From assembly GCF_028680575.1 (NCBI RefSeq), contig NZ_JAPCKI010000003.1:372001-436000 (forward strand): a DNA stretch of 64,000 nucleotides. Reading direction: 5' to 3'. The stretch is from Acidovorax benzenivorans (GTDB lineage Bacteria; Pseudomonadota; Gammaproteobacteria; Burkholderiales; Burkholderiaceae_C). Below, piece by piece: positions 35,791 to 48,395 of the stretch; position 1 is the stretch's first letter; each line of letters opens with the position of its first letter. Under the pieces are notes generated by a model. It searched no databases, was not told the origin of the DNA, and was given only the letters and a program-made list of their open reading frames with translations. The position numbers and the translations under genes are program-made.

Positions 35791-35841
35791 AAAGCCGGAC
35801 AGCGTCATGGTGCTATTGCGCCATGCCGTCCGGCTTTTTTA
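35791..35841. terminator. Second, bidirectional-type hairpin between ahpC and ahpF
   Basis: Stem AAAGCCGGAC (about 35791-35800) / GTCCGGCTTT (35828-35837), with a nested CATGG/CCATG stem, ending in TTTTTT. Together with the previous hairpin it should uncouple ahpF from ahpC readthrough. Confidence 0.8.
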
Positions 35842-35930
35842 CGCCCGGAAGTTGATACGCAGGCTTGAACTGCCGCCCGTTTGGCTTCAACCTTCCAGAC
35901 AACACAACTCGAATTTCAAAGGACACCACC

Positions 35931-37547
35931 ATGCTCGACGAACAACTCAAGACCCAACTCGCCGCCTATCTGGAGCGCGTGCAGCAGCCGTTTGAGCTGG
36001 TGGCTTCCCTGGACGACAGCGAGACAGCGCGCGACATGCGCGAGCTGCTGACGACCATTCAATCACTGCGCAGCGACAAGATCACCCTGCGCACTGATGG
36101 CAACGATGCGCGCAAGCCCTCGTTCAGCCTGCAGCGCGTGGGCGCCACCAACAGCCTGCGCTTCGCCGGCCTGCCCTTGGGCCATGAGTTCACCTCGCTG
36201 GTGCTGGCCCTGCTGTGGACGGGCGGCCACCCACCCAAGGTCGAGCAGGACGTGCTCGACTCCATCAAGGCCCTGGATGGAGACTTCAATTTCGAGGTCT
36301 ACATGAGCCTGACCTGCCATAACTGCCCGGACGTGGTGCAGGCGCTGTCGCTCATGGCCATCGTCAACCCCCACATCAAAACCACCGTGATCGAAGGCGG
36401 CGCCTTCCAGCAAGAAGTGACCGAGCGCGAAATCATGGCCGTGCCCATGGTGTTCCTGAACGGCCAAGTCTTTGGTTCTGGCCGCATGACGATTGAAGAG
36501 ATCGTGGCCAAGCTGGACACCGGCTCTGCCGCCCGTGAAGCCGCCAAGCTCAGCGCCAAGGCGCCGTACGACGTGCTTATCGTCGGTGGTGGCCCCGCAG
36601 GCGCCGCAGCCGCTGTGTATGCTGCCCGCAAGGGCATCCGCACCGGAGTGGCTGCCGAGCGATTTGGTGGCCAGGTGAATGACACGCTGGCCATTGAGAA
36701 CTACATCTCGGTGCTCGAAACCGACGGCCCCAAGTTCGCTGCCGCGCTCGAAGCCCACACCCGCGCCTATGGCGTGGACATCATGAACCTGCAGCGCGCT
36801 GACAAGCTGATCCCGGCGGCCGAGCCCGGTGGCCTGATCAGCGTGCAAATGGCCAACGGCGCCACGCTGCAGTCCAAGACGGTGATCCTGTCCACCGGCG
36901 CGCGCTGGCGCAACGTGAACGTGCCCGGTGAAGCCGAGTACAAGAACAAGGGCGTGGCCTACTGCCCGCACTGCGACGGCCCGCTGTTCAAGGGCAAGCG
37001 CACGGCGGTCATCGGCGGCGGCAACTCGGGTGTCGAGGCTGCCATCGATCTGGCTGGCATCGTGGCCCACGTCACGCTCATCGAGTTTGCCGACCAGCTC
37101 AAGGCCGACGCCGTGCTGGTCAACAAGCTCAAGAGCCTGCCCAACGTGACCATCCACACCAACGCGCAGACCACCGAAATCACCGGCGCCGATGGCAAGG
37201 TCAACGGCCTCAAGTACAAGGACCGCGCGACGAACGTGGAGCACACCGTGCAGCTCGAAGGCGTGTTCGTGCAGATCGGCCTGGTGCCCAACACCGAATG
37301 GCTCAAGGGCACGGTGGAGCTGTCGAAGTTTGGCGAGATCATGGTGGACTCGCACGGTCGCACCAACATCCCCGGCGTGTTTGCGGCGGGCGATTGCACC
37401 ACGGTGCCGTTCAAACAGATTGTGATCGCGGCAGGAGACGGATCGAAGGCCGCGCTGAGTGCGTTTGACCACCTGATCCGCATGCCCGTGGTGGCTGCCG
37501 AAGGGGCCAAGACCCAGGCTCCGCAGCCCGAAGCGGTCGCTGCCTGA
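35931..37547 (+). CDS. ahpF: Alkyl hydroperoxide reductase subunit F
   Basis: 538 residues. The N-terminal double thioredoxin fold carries CHNC (Cys129/Cys132); the FAD domain has [18 protein letters not shown]; the redox-active CPHC is Cys345/Cys348, the same positions as in enteric AhpF; the NAD motif is [17 protein letters not shown]; and the FAD-binding GVFAAGDCT ends the core. It passes electrons from NADH to AhpC. ATG 35931 has AAAGGACACC upstream. It is downstream of ahpC but separated by two terminators, so it may have its own promoter. Confidence 0.97.
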   Translation: MLDEQLKTQLAAYLERVQQPFELVASLDDSETARDMRELLTTIQSLRSDKITLRTDGNDARKPSFSLQRVGATNSLRFAGLPLGHEFTSLVLALLWTGGHPPKVEQDVLDSIKALDGDFNFEVYMSLTCHNCPDVVQALSLMAIVNPHIKTTVIEGGAFQQEVTEREIMAVPMVFLNGQVFGSGRMTIEEIVAKLDTGSAAREAAKLSAKAPYDVLIVGGGPAGAAAAVYAARKGIRTGVAAERFGGQVNDTLAIENYISVLETDGPKFAAALEAHTRAYGVDIMNLQRADKLIPAAEPGGLISVQMANGATLQSKTVILSTGARWRNVNVPGEAEYKNKGVAYCPHCDGPLFKGKRTAVIGGGNSGVEAAIDLAGIVAHVTLIEFADQLKADAVLVNKLKSLPNVTIHTNAQTTEITGADGKVNGLKYKDRATNVEHTVQLEGVFVQIGLVPNTEWLKGTVELSKFGEIMVDSHGRTNIPGVFAAGDCTTVPFKQIVIAAGDGSKAALSAFDHLIRMPVVAAEGAKTQAPQPEAVAA

Positions 37548-37746
37548 TTCCGCTCAGGCGCGAGGGGCACTACGTATGCCCCGGCATGCCGGGCGGTCCG
37601 CTTCGTTGGCCGCTTGGGGAGCGCTGGTGCGGGCTTTTGCCCCGCACGCCACTTGGTCAGCGCCGCCCTAAAGCCCCTCGACTTGGACTGGGCGATTCGC
37701 TTTTTTGGCGGTGGGTTCTGAAAACCTCCATAGAATCCCGCTGCCC

Positions 37747-38097
37747 ATGCGCCGCTTGCTGTTGATCTTCCTGTTGGTGTTTATGCCGCTCCAGTCCATC
37801 TGGGCGGCGGCTTCGCCATATTGCGGGCACGAAACGGTGTCGCAGTCCTCGCACTTCGGCCACCACGCGCACGAGCACGCAGCCGACGAATCCCCTGCTG
37901 CGGCCAAGGCATCCACTGCTACTGCGGCCGACATGGACTGTCACACTTGCCATGGCGCTGGTTGCGGCCTGGCGCACAGCCCCAGTGCCCAGGCCATCGT
38001 GGTGGCCACGGTACACCCGCCAGGCCATGCTGTGTCGGCTTGGCCACCGGTCCCCCTCGCACGCCCCGAACGCCCCAACTGGTCCGTCCTCGCCTGA
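37747..38097 (+). CDS. czcI: CzcI-like periplasmic metal-binding/regulatory protein
   Basis: 116 residues. Signal peptide MRRLLLIFLLVFMPLQSIWA is followed by YCGHE, HFGHHAHEHA and MDCHTCHGAGCG, the Cys/His pattern of CzcI proteins that precede czcCBA. CzcI is thought to modulate metal-efflux expression; the mechanism is uncertain. ATG 37747 was chosen because it begins the signal peptide. The upstream 199-base gap has GC-rich hairpins (GGGGCA/TGCCCC at 37564-37582; CCGGCATGCCGG palindrome at 37581-37592). Confidence 0.8.
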   Translation: MRRLLLIFLLVFMPLQSIWAAASPYCGHETVSQSSHFGHHAHEHAADESPAAAKASTATAADMDCHTCHGAGCGLAHSPSAQAIVVATVHPPGHAVSAWPPVPLARPERPNWSVLA

Positions 38098-38279
38098 GCG
38101 GCGAGGCGGGGGCGTGGGCCGTCCCGTTTTCATTTTGTTGATGGTGTTGGAGACCTGCCTTCTGAGGCAGTCGCGGTGCGTGCGCTGGCGCTTGCTGGCG
38201 CATGCCGCTGATCGTTTCTTCCGTCCATCGCGCCTCGCCGATTTCAACCTGTGGCCCCTGGCCACTGCAGAGGAATCGG

Positions 38280-39584
38280 ATGCAACCAACGAAACAACGA
38301 CAACACGCATCGGCCGCCGCTTTGGCGGCCATGGCGCTGGGCTGGGCACTGCTGGGCAGTGCTGCGCAGGCCCAGGCCGCAATAGCCACCACACCCACCA
38401 TACCCACCCCATCCACCTCACCGCCACTCACACTCCAGGCCCTGTTTGAGCAGGCCTGGCAGCGCCAGCCTGAGGCACAGTCTGCCTCCCTGCGGCGCGA
38501 GGCCGCGCAGGCCACGCGCAACGCGGCAGCAGCCTGGACCGCCGAGCCTGTGGTGCTGGAGCTGGCCACCAAAACCGACCGCCCTGGCAGCAACCACGGC
38601 AACCGCGAAGCCGAAGTGGGCCTGGCCTTGCCGCTGTGGTTGCCGGGTGAGCGCACACGCAAGGCCGCGCTGGCCGACGCTGAAGTGCAGGCACTGGAAA
38701 GCCGCCGACAAGCCGCGCAGCTGCAGCTGGCCGCCACTGTGCGCGAGACCTGGTGGGCGGCGCAACGTGCGCAGGCCGACTGGGCTCTGGCGCAAGACCG
38801 GCTGCTGAACGCCCAGCGCCTGGCCGCCGATGTGGCGCGCCGCGTGCGCGCGGGCGATCTGTCGCGCGCCGACCAGGCGCAGGCCGACGGCGCGGTGGCC
38901 CAGGCCGAAGCCGCCATGGCCGAGGCCCAGGGCGCGCGCGACGTGGCACAAGCCGCGCTGGCCGCGTGGGGGGTAAAAGCCGCGCCAGACTTGACGCTGG
39001 CTGACGGTGCCGAGTCCGAACCCGCCGTGCCGGGCGCCATGGCACCGCCCGCCCAGCACCCCGCCGTGGCCGACTGGCTGGACCAGGCCGAGGTGGCCCG
39101 CCGCGCTGCCGACCTGGCCGCCGTGCAGACCCGTGCCAACCCCGAACTCACGCTGGCTGCCACGCGCGGGCGTGAGCAGGCGAGCGACCGCTACCAGCAG
39201 ACCTTCACCGTGGGCCTGCGCGTGCCTCTGGGCGGGGGCGACCGCGCGCAGGCCAAGCAGGCAGCGGCCCGCGCCGATGCCCTGGCTGCCGAGGCACGCG
39301 CCGCTGTGGAGCGTGACCGCCTGGCCGCTGACATAGCCGCCGCAGTGGTCCGCGTGAAGGCCACCCAGGCCCAGCGCGACGCTCTGGCCCGCCACGCGGC
39401 GCTGGCGCAGGGCACGCGCGGTTTTATCGATAAGGCCTTCCGACTGGGCGAAGCCGACGGGCCTACCCGCTTGCGCGTGGAGCTGGAAGCCGCCCAGGCC
39501 GAACGCCAGCTGGCCCGTGCCCGCATCGACGCCGCCGCCGCCATCTCTCACCTGCGCCAGGCCCTGGGCCTGCTGCCGCAGTGA
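38280..39584 (+). CDS. czcC: CzcC-type outer-membrane efflux protein
   Basis: 434 residues with signal segment AALAAMALGWALLGSAAQAQ. It has the TolC-like repeats of the heavy-metal group: LTLQALFEQAWQRQPEAQS, EVGLALPLWLPGERTRK and, in the second half, NPELTLAATRGREQASDRYQ and VGLRVPLGGGDRAQAK. ATG 38280 has AGAGGA upstream. It would be the outer-membrane channel of the metal pump. 182 bases separate it from czcI. Confidence 0.88.
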   Translation: MQPTKQRQHASAAALAAMALGWALLGSAAQAQAAIATTPTIPTPSTSPPLTLQALFEQAWQRQPEAQSASLRREAAQATRNAAAAWTAEPVVLELATKTDRPGSNHGNREAEVGLALPLWLPGERTRKAALADAEVQALESRRQAAQLQLAATVRETWWAAQRAQADWALAQDRLLNAQRLAADVARRVRAGDLSRADQAQADGAVAQAEAAMAEAQGARDVAQAALAAWGVKAAPDLTLADGAESEPAVPGAMAPPAQHPAVADWLDQAEVARRAADLAAVQTRANPELTLAATRGREQASDRYQQTFTVGLRVPLGGGDRAQAKQAAARADALAAEARAAVERDRLAADIAAAVVRVKATQAQRDALARHAALAQGTRGFIDKAFRLGEADGPTRLRVELEAAQAERQLARARIDAAAAISHLRQALGLLPQ

Positions 39585-39612
39585 ACCACCTGTGGACCCC
39601 GACAAGCTTTCT

Positions 39613-40194
39613 ATGACAACCATGACACTCTCTTCCACTTTCTCCACACTGGGCCTGGCCCTGCTGCTGGGCTTGCTACCGCCGACAGCGCTGGCCGGTG
39701 ATGGTCACGACCATGGCGAAGCCCCCGCTGCCGCAGCGGGCACGGCCCTGCCGCGCTTTGCTGCTACCTCGGACCTGTTTGAGCTGGTGGGCGTGCTCGA
39801 CGGGCAAAAAATCGCGCTCTACCTGGACCACGCGGGCGACAACAGCCCCGTGAAAGACGCTCGGCTGGAGCTGGATATTGCGGGCACCAGCGTGCCCGTC
39901 ACCCGCGTGGCGGAGGGCGAGTTCCAGGCCACCCTGGCCGCGCCGCTGGCCGAAGGCGTGAGCCCCGTCACCGCCACCGTGGCCGCAGGCAATGACACCG
40001 ACCTGCTCGCAGGCGAGATCGACCTGCACCCCGCCGCACATACCGATGCCGCACCCGCAGGACTGGCCCGCCGTACCGCGCTGATCGCGGGCGCCGTAGT
40101 CGCCGTGCTGCTGGCGCTGGCCGCCGCATGGGGACTGCGCCGGGGCCGAGTTGCCCGCACCGCGCACAGCCAGCGCGTGGGAGGTGCCGCATGA
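39613..40194 (+). CDS. Small His-rich membrane-anchored protein of the czc operon
   Basis: 193 residues. A signal peptide is followed by the metal-binding-like GDGHDHGEAP, then FAATSDLFELVGVLDGQKIA and DNSPVKDARLELDIAGTSVP, a module that I recall as an N-terminal extension of some CzcB adaptors. A C-terminal helix (RTALIAGAVVAVLLALAAAW) anchors it in the membrane, followed by basic residues. It may capture metal for the pump; this is inferred. The stop overlaps the czcB ATG (ATGA). Confidence 0.75.
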   Translation: MTTMTLSSTFSTLGLALLLGLLPPTALAGDGHDHGEAPAAAAGTALPRFAATSDLFELVGVLDGQKIALYLDHAGDNSPVKDARLELDIAGTSVPVTRVAEGEFQATLAAPLAEGVSPVTATVAAGNDTDLLAGEIDLHPAAHTDAAPAGLARRTALIAGAVVAVLLALAAAWGLRRGRVARTAHSQRVGGAA

Positions 40195-41312
40195 AGCGCC
40201 TCACCCCCATGCCTTCTCTGCTGGCCCTGCTGATGGCGGCCGCCCTGTGGACGCCGCTGCCCGCCATGGCAGGCCCCGGCCACGACCATGGCGATGCGCC
40301 CGCCGCAGCCACCGGCAACGGCCCCAGCCGCCAGCCCGATGGCAGCGTGTTTCTGCCCAAACCCGCACAGCGTCAGCTGGGTGTGCGCACCCTGGTCGTG
40401 GATGCAGGGCAACACGCCAAGGCCTTTGAGCTGGCAGGCACCGTGGTGATGGACCCGAATGCGGGCGGCAAGGTGCAGGCCCTGCTGGCCGGGCGGCTGG
40501 AGGCCGGGCCCAAGGGCCTGCCTGGCGTGGGCCAGGCGGTGCGAAAGGGAGAGGTGCTGGCGTATGTGGTGCCCACGGCGGGCGCCATCGATCGCTCCAA
40601 CCAACTGGCCCAGCAGGCCGAGCTGCGCGCTGCCCGCGACCTGGCCGCACGGCGTGTGGCGCGCTTGACGGAGCTGGCAGACACCGTGCCGCGCAAGGAC
40701 ATCGAGGCCGCCGAGAGCGAGCTGCAGAGCCTCACCCAGCGCCTTGGCGCCGTGGGCGCGGGCCTGGCCACACGCGATGCGCTGGTGGCCCCTGTGTCGG
40801 GCGTCATCGCCTCGGCCAATGCCGTGGCCGGGCAGGTGGTGGATGCGCGCGAGCTGGTGTTCGAGGTGGTAGACCCATCGCGCCTGCGCATCGAGGCCCT
40901 GGCCTACGACCCGGCCCAGGCCCAAGGCGTGGCCGGTGCCACGCTGGCCGTGGGCGGGCAGCGCGTGCCGCTGCGGTTTCTGGGCGCGGCGCGCAGCCTG
41001 CGCGAGCAGGCATTGCCGCTGCAGTTTGCGGGCGACTCAACCGTGCTCGGAACACTCGCGCTGGGCCAACCCGTGCGCGTGTTCGTGCAGTCCACCAACA
41101 AGGTCGATGGCGTGCAGGTGCCCGCCGCTGCGCTGCTGCGCAACCCGGCCAACCAGACCATCGTGTGGGTCAAGGAGTCGCCCGAGCGCTTTGCGCCACG
41201 GGTGGTCACGGCGGTGCCGCTGGATGGCACCTCGGTGGCCGTGACTTCGGGCCTGCAGCCCGGCGACCGCGTGGCCACGCAAGGTGCCACGCTCATCAAC
41301 CAGGTCCGCTAA
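40191..41312 (+). CDS. czcB: Heavy-metal efflux periplasmic adaptor (CzcB-like)
   Basis: 373 residues. The signal peptide ends PLPAMA, then a His/Asp stretch (GPGHDHGDAP). The fusion-protein core is present: FELAGTVVMDPNAGGKVQAL, lipoyl half-motifs VGQAVRKGEVLAYV and LVAPVSGVIASANAVAGQVV, and the barrel with LGQPVRVFVQS. It links czcC and czcA. Its start overlaps the preceding gene by four bases and it ends 12 bases before czcA. Confidence 0.9.
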   Translation: MKRLTPMPSLLALLMAAALWTPLPAMAGPGHDHGDAPAAATGNGPSRQPDGSVFLPKPAQRQLGVRTLVVDAGQHAKAFELAGTVVMDPNAGGKVQALLAGRLEAGPKGLPGVGQAVRKGEVLAYVVPTAGAIDRSNQLAQQAELRAARDLAARRVARLTELADTVPRKDIEAAESELQSLTQRLGAVGAGLATRDALVAPVSGVIASANAVAGQVVDARELVFEVVDPSRLRIEALAYDPAQAQGVAGATLAVGGQRVPLRFLGAARSLREQALPLQFAGDSTVLGTLALGQPVRVFVQSTNKVDGVQVPAAALLRNPANQTIVWVKESPERFAPRVVTAVPLDGTSVAVTSGLQPGDRVATQGATLINQVR

Positions 41313-41324
41313 GGAGCCACCGCA

Positions 41325-44444
<3,120 letters not shown>

Positions 44445-44516
44445 GCTTTTCTTGTTTTGTATTTGTTCTCTTTATTTGTTCGTTTGCTTTTTCATTCACC
44501 CTTTGAAAGGACTCTC

Positions 44517-44915
44517 ATGAAAACTACCCGCCAACTTTTCGCCGCCCTGGCCCTCGCAGCTGTGGCCACCACCGCCGCTTACGCCGCTGGCGACCACGGC
44601 GCAGGCCACGACCACAAGCCCCAACACGGCGGCATCGTGGCCGAAGCCAACGACATGGACTACGAACTCGTCGCAAAGCCCGACACCATCACCCTGCACT
44701 TGCGCGACCACGGCAAACCCGCCAAGACGGAGGGCGTGAGCGCAAAGCTCACCCTGCTGAACGGCACCGAAAAAACCGAGGCTGTGCTTGTACCGGCAGG
44801 CGAGGGCAGGCTCGAAACCAAAGGCATCTTCAAGGTCGCAGCAGGCACCAAAGTAGTGGCACTGGTGACACAGCCGGGCAAGAAGGCGGCGAATGTGCGG
44901 TTTGCGGTGAAGTAA
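44517..44915 (+). CDS. Periplasmic His-rich protein of the czc operon
   Basis: 132 residues. A signal peptide (ending AYAA) is followed by GDHGAGHDHKPQHGGIVAEA, a His/Asp cluster suited to metal binding, and a beta-rich domain (MDYELVAKPDTITLHLRDH, VSAKLTLLNG). Such proteins commonly end metal-efflux operons. ATG 44517 has GAAAGGA upstream. It lies 72 bases after czcA and is probably co-transcribed. Confidence 0.75.
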   Translation: MKTTRQLFAALALAAVATTAAYAAGDHGAGHDHKPQHGGIVAEANDMDYELVAKPDTITLHLRDHGKPAKTEGVSAKLTLLNGTEKTEAVLVPAGEGRLETKGIFKVAAGTKVVALVTQPGKKAANVRFAVK

Positions 44916-45439
44916 GTCAGCGCCAAAGATAGCAAGCGTTGTGCACCACGCGCCGCCGCGCTGGCTTTTGCTGGCGTGGCGGTGTGTGGTCTGACTCAGT
45001 CGCAGTGCACCATGAGTGCGGCCGAGGTGGGTGCGCGCGTGGTTTCAGTGGTGAGGTATGGTGAAATTTGAAAAAAAATTGGGATCTACCGCCTATCTGT
45101 AAAGCGCCTGTAGCTATCAAATTGATAGTGATGTGGTTGATGCTGGGCGCAAGGCGATGAGCTTCCGTGGGCGGGAATAGGCAGATATTTCGGGGGCGGA
45201 GTGTCTGGTTGTTTGGGCTGATTGCGGTCGGTCAGCATTGAATGGGCACTGACCGGTAAGTGGACACCAGTCATGCATAAGTTTGTAGACCGGATGTCTG
45301 GTGGGCTAAGAAAGTCGAGTTGTGTGCGGTCGCGGTAGTGCGCTTACAGTTTGCGCAGTCATTGGCAGCCCAACTCAACGGCCGATAGCACTGTTCGGAA
45401 AGCGATTGCTGATACTGCAGCAGTGCATCATTAAACCGG
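44916..45439. other. Gene-free interval after the czc operon, with a half copy of the family-A repeat
   Basis: No supported gene. A GC-rich hairpin (44953-44961 with 44974-44982, one G-T pair) may terminate the czc transcript. At 45101-45128, AAAGCGCCTGTAGCTATCAA followed by ATTGATAG contains half of a family-A element plus the palindrome CTATCAAATTGATAG (45114-45128). The sequence becomes visibly less GC-rich here. Confidence 0.5.
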
Positions 45440-45985
45440 TCAACCCTCCTTGAAAAGCCAGGGCTTAAATAGTTTGGTGAGTCTGGGGGCCACCACCCAC
45501 GTCATCAGCAGCACAACCGCAAACGTCAGCAGTGCCGTGCGGGGAAACAGCCACCAGGTTTTCATTGAGTCCCCTACGGCTAGAAACAGCAAATAGACCG
45601 TGGGGCAAATGCCTAGCCAAGTAACCACTGCAACTTTCCATCGTGGTGGGGTGGGTGTGGGCGTGCGATACCAGAGTCCAAGGCCTGTCATTGACTTGAA
45701 TCCCATTTCGCCGTCGATAAATGGTTCTGCCGCAGCGAGTCCGAGCTTACGTTGCGGCGAGTCGCGCCAAAAATGTAGATTTCTCTCGCTATCGAACGCC
45801 AGAACCACATGGTGCAGGGGGTCGTCAATATCCGGGTCTTCACCAGAATGAACCAACTGTGCCCCCAGATATCCCCTGAATCCTGAGGCGACCTGCACCA
45901 TGTCCTGTGCGATACGTTCGAAGCCGGCCTCGCAACCTGCCCTTACTTTGCGAGTGATCAAAACCGTCACGGCATGCTCGCTCAT
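45440..45985 (-). CDS. Antibiotic biosynthesis monooxygenase (ABM) domain protein with membrane helices
   Basis: 181 residues. The N-terminal ABM fold is recognisable (VTVLITRKVRAGCEAGFERI, GFRGYLGAQLVHSG, HHVVLAFDSERNLHFWRDSP). The C-terminal half has two transmembrane helices (VVTWLGICPTVYLLFLAVG and TALLTFAVVLLMTWVVAP). This ABM-plus-two-helices form is common in proteobacteria; the substrate is unknown. ATG 45985 has AGAAGGA upstream. It is the last gene of the cluster running from 48258. Confidence 0.82.
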   Translation of the reverse strand: MSEHAVTVLITRKVRAGCEAGFERIAQDMVQVASGFRGYLGAQLVHSGEDPDIDDPLHHVVLAFDSERNLHFWRDSPQRKLGLAAAEPFIDGEMGFKSMTGLGLWYRTPTPTPPRWKVAVVTWLGICPTVYLLFLAVGDSMKTWWLFPRTALLTFAVVLLMTWVVAPRLTKLFKPWLFKEG

Positions 45986-46027
45986 CACATTCCTTCTGGG
46001 CTTAGTTCTAGGTGCACGCAGATTGAC

Positions 46028-47014
46028 TTACCGAGTCAGTATGACGATCTTGCCCTGTGCCTCGTTTGCTTCCATCAGCCGGTGGGCTTCCACAATCTGG
46101 TCGATATTGAACACGCGCCCGATCGCCACCGGCAGAGTGCCGGCGGCGACCTCATCAAGAAGCTTCTGAAAGGGCATGTTCATGAAGTCCAGGATGTCCC
46201 CGGAATAGGTCGTCAGCGATACCCCGGTAGGGATCACTTCCATTGGCGAAAACTCCTTGAGTGTCCACTGATCGCCAACCATGCCCGCCATGCAGACGGT
46301 GCCTGGTTCACGGGTTGCGCGAAGAGAGTCTTTCAAAGTGCCCGTGCCCACTAGTTCCAGTACCTTGTCTGCTCCATCGCGCCAGACCGATTGCACGGCA
46401 CTGGAGATATCGCCGTCATCCAATAGGAAATGGTGTGCACCGGCTTTCTCTATCAGCGCCCTGGATTTTTCCTGGCGCGCAGTGGAGGCCACCTCCGCGC
46501 CGTGGGCCCTGGCAACGGCTGCGGCTGCAAGGCCCACGGACGTCGTACCACCGCGAATCAGCAGACGTTCACCTTTGCGCAATCGCAGACCTCTGAACAG
46601 TGCTCCCCATGCGGTCTGGAGCATTTCGGGGAGAGCTCCAAGTGTTTGCCAAGGCAGTGGTGAATTGAAGGCCTGAACCTGCTTCGCAGGCACGAGGGTG
46701 TATTCCGCGTAGCCACCATCGAATGACCTGCCCATTCCCCCCATGACAGTCGCCACCATCTGACCTTGCGCAAACTCGCAGCCTGGCGACTCAGCGACTG
46801 TGCCCACAGCCTCGATGCCCAGTACCCTGGGAAAAGCAACGCTAGGCGAGTGTCCCTGCCGGGTAAACAGCTCGGAGCGGTTGAGTCCGAATGCTTCGAT
46901 GCGAATCAACACCTGGCCAGGAGCCGCCTGTGGGATAGGTCGCTGTTTAACCCTGAGCACCTCCGGTCCACCCGGCTTGAGCATGACTACCGCTTTCATC
47001 GCCTTTGTTGCCAT
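46028..47014 (-). CDS. Zinc-type alcohol dehydrogenase-like quinone oxidoreductase (MDR family)
   Basis: 328 residues. GroES-like N-terminal half ([45 protein letters not shown]) and an NAD(P)-binding half with [20 protein letters not shown]. There is no structural zinc cysteine cluster, as in NADPH:quinone reductases. It probably reduces an enone or quinone. It lies 10 bases after the hydrolase end and is co-oriented with the ABM gene. Confidence 0.88.
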   Translation of the reverse strand: MATKAMKAVVMLKPGGPEVLRVKQRPIPQAAPGQVLIRIEAFGLNRSELFTRQGHSPSVAFPRVLGIEAVGTVAESPGCEFAQGQMVATVMGGMGRSFDGGYAEYTLVPAKQVQAFNSPLPWQTLGALPEMLQTAWGALFRGLRLRKGERLLIRGGTTSVGLAAAAVARAHGAEVASTARQEKSRALIEKAGAHHFLLDDGDISSAVQSVWRDGADKVLELVGTGTLKDSLRATREPGTVCMAGMVGDQWTLKEFSPMEVIPTGVSLTTYSGDILDFMNMPFQKLLDEVAAGTLPVAIGRVFNIDQIVEAHRLMEANEAQGKIVILTR

Positions 47015-47035
47015 GGCTTTCCCTTCAATTCATGG

Positions 47036-48047
47036 CTATCGACGCTCCAGGAACGAGCGCAGATCCCCAACAAATTTGACAGGATTCTTGAACATCAGGA
47101 AGTGGTCTCCCTGTGCGGCCGCAGTGTATGAGAACAGGACTGCTCCTGGAATCACAGATTGCGCCCCAGCGCAGACTGGGCAAGTTGTTGCTCTCGTCAC
47201 CGGAAAAAATCGCAGCGGGGATATCGATTTTCTGCGCCACCACATCTCGCCAATCGTTGACCGCATGGTTAAACAACACACGCGCCAGAGCCTTGGAATC
47301 GTTTTTCACAAACTCCGCAGCAAAACGTTCCGAATTCTCAAAGTATGGCGAGTCCATCAACTGCGCGCGCTCAAAAGGCTTCAGATCTGTTGTTAGCCTG
47401 CTGGCGGGCCCGCCCGTGGTGAAAGCCGCAACCATACGTTCGGGAGATGTAGTTGAGCCGCCTGCTTCGGAGCGCTCTTTTTCCATCCAATCTTCGTGCG
47501 CATAAATCGAGATCGGCTCGTCCACAAACGCAACTTTGCGAATCCCGGAAGTACCAAAAAGATCGATATAGCTCCAGAGCACCGCTGCGCCCATCGAGTG
47601 ACCCACGTAGTTGGCCGACTTGATGCCCAGATGATCGCCAAACTCCTTCAGATCCATAGAGAACCGCGCTATGCGCCCACCGCGTTCGACGCGCTGCGAC
47701 AGGCCTTGGTTGCGAGGATCCAGTACATAGACATGGTAGTGGCGTGCCAGGAGAGCCATCAAGTTGAAGTACTGTGCGCCGTTGGCAGACCAGCCTGGAA
47801 CAAAGATCAATGGCTCGCCAGAGCCCGCCTCCCAGTAAGACAGCTTCACTCCATCATTGGTGGTGAAAGAGTTGATCTCTAGCCCGCTGAACTGCGAGAG
47901 CTTTGCAGGAACATTCGGCAAGCTATGCGGAAACTCGAAATCCCGCCCCAGAACCTTGAGCGCCGGAGCACCCGCAGCACCGATACACGCCACGGCGATA
48001 GAGAGGGCAAGTGCTGCTTGGCAAAGTTTTGACATGCGAGCATCCAT
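47036..48047 (-). pseudogene. Alpha/beta hydrolase broken by a one-base frameshift near its C-terminus
   Basis: From ATG 48047 the protein has a signal peptide, the oxyanion-loop GEPLIFVPGWSANG, and the nucleophile elbow VGHSMGAAV (Ser151). At residue about 293 the reading frame leaves family-like sequence; the continuing frame ends at 47025 in unrelated residues. In the neighbouring frame the expected C-terminus appears: QSVIPGAVLFSYTAAAQGDH, then FLMFKNPVKFVGDLRSFLERR-like sequence ending at 47036. One extra G in the GGGG run (plus strand CCCC 47164-47167) explains it; removing it gives 336 residues. The catalytic His (GDHF) is lost in the frame as given. Real mutation or sequencing error. 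Confidence 0.8.
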
Positions 48048-48054
48048 TGCGCAT

Positions 48055-48258
48055 TCAACCTGCCATGTTGTCTGCGGATGCCCCGAACAGCTTGCCTGCA
48101 CCTGCCCAGTCAGAAGGCTTTACGTCTTCAAAGATCACATAGATGTAATTGGGATCAGTCGCCGTGTTGCGCACGATGCTTTCCGTGATCTCCGCTGCGA
48201 CCTTTTGCTTTTGCGCGTTGTCCTTGCCTTCAAACCAGCTCACTCTTACGACGGGCAT
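48055..48258 (-). CDS. 4-oxalocrotonate tautomerase family protein
   Basis: 67 residues starting Met-Pro, so the mature N-terminus is the catalytic Pro1 of this family (MPVVRVSWFEGKDNAQKQKV). EITESIVRNTATDPNYIYVI and FEDVKPSDWAGAG match small tautomerases. It catalyses keto-enol isomerisation or a related reaction; substrate unknown. First gene of the minus-strand cluster and divergent from the LysR gene at 48396. Confidence 0.9.
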   Translation of the reverse strand: MPVVRVSWFEGKDNAQKQKVAAEITESIVRNTATDPNYIYVIFEDVKPSDWAGAGKLFGASADNMAG

Positions 48259-48347
48259 GTTCCACTCCTTCAGTTGGATTTACTGCAAAACCTGGAGGCC
48301 AACGTTGGCGGTCCGGGCTGCATCTCAAATGCTAAAGTAGAAGTGTT

Positions 48348-48394
48348 TGACAATTGTCATCAATATTTCCCATCAAAGTAGAATCAAAATCTAC
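48348..48394. promoter_or_regulatory. Candidate LysR operators in the divergent promoter region
   Basis: Perfect 12-bp palindrome TGACAATTGTCA (48348-48359) and a second inverted repeat GTAGA...TCTAC (48378-48382 and 48390-48394) just before the LysR ATG. Two AAAGTAGAA direct repeats also occur. They lie between the tautomerase and LysR genes, where a LysR regulator would bind. Confidence 0.45.
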
Positions 48395-48395
48395 T

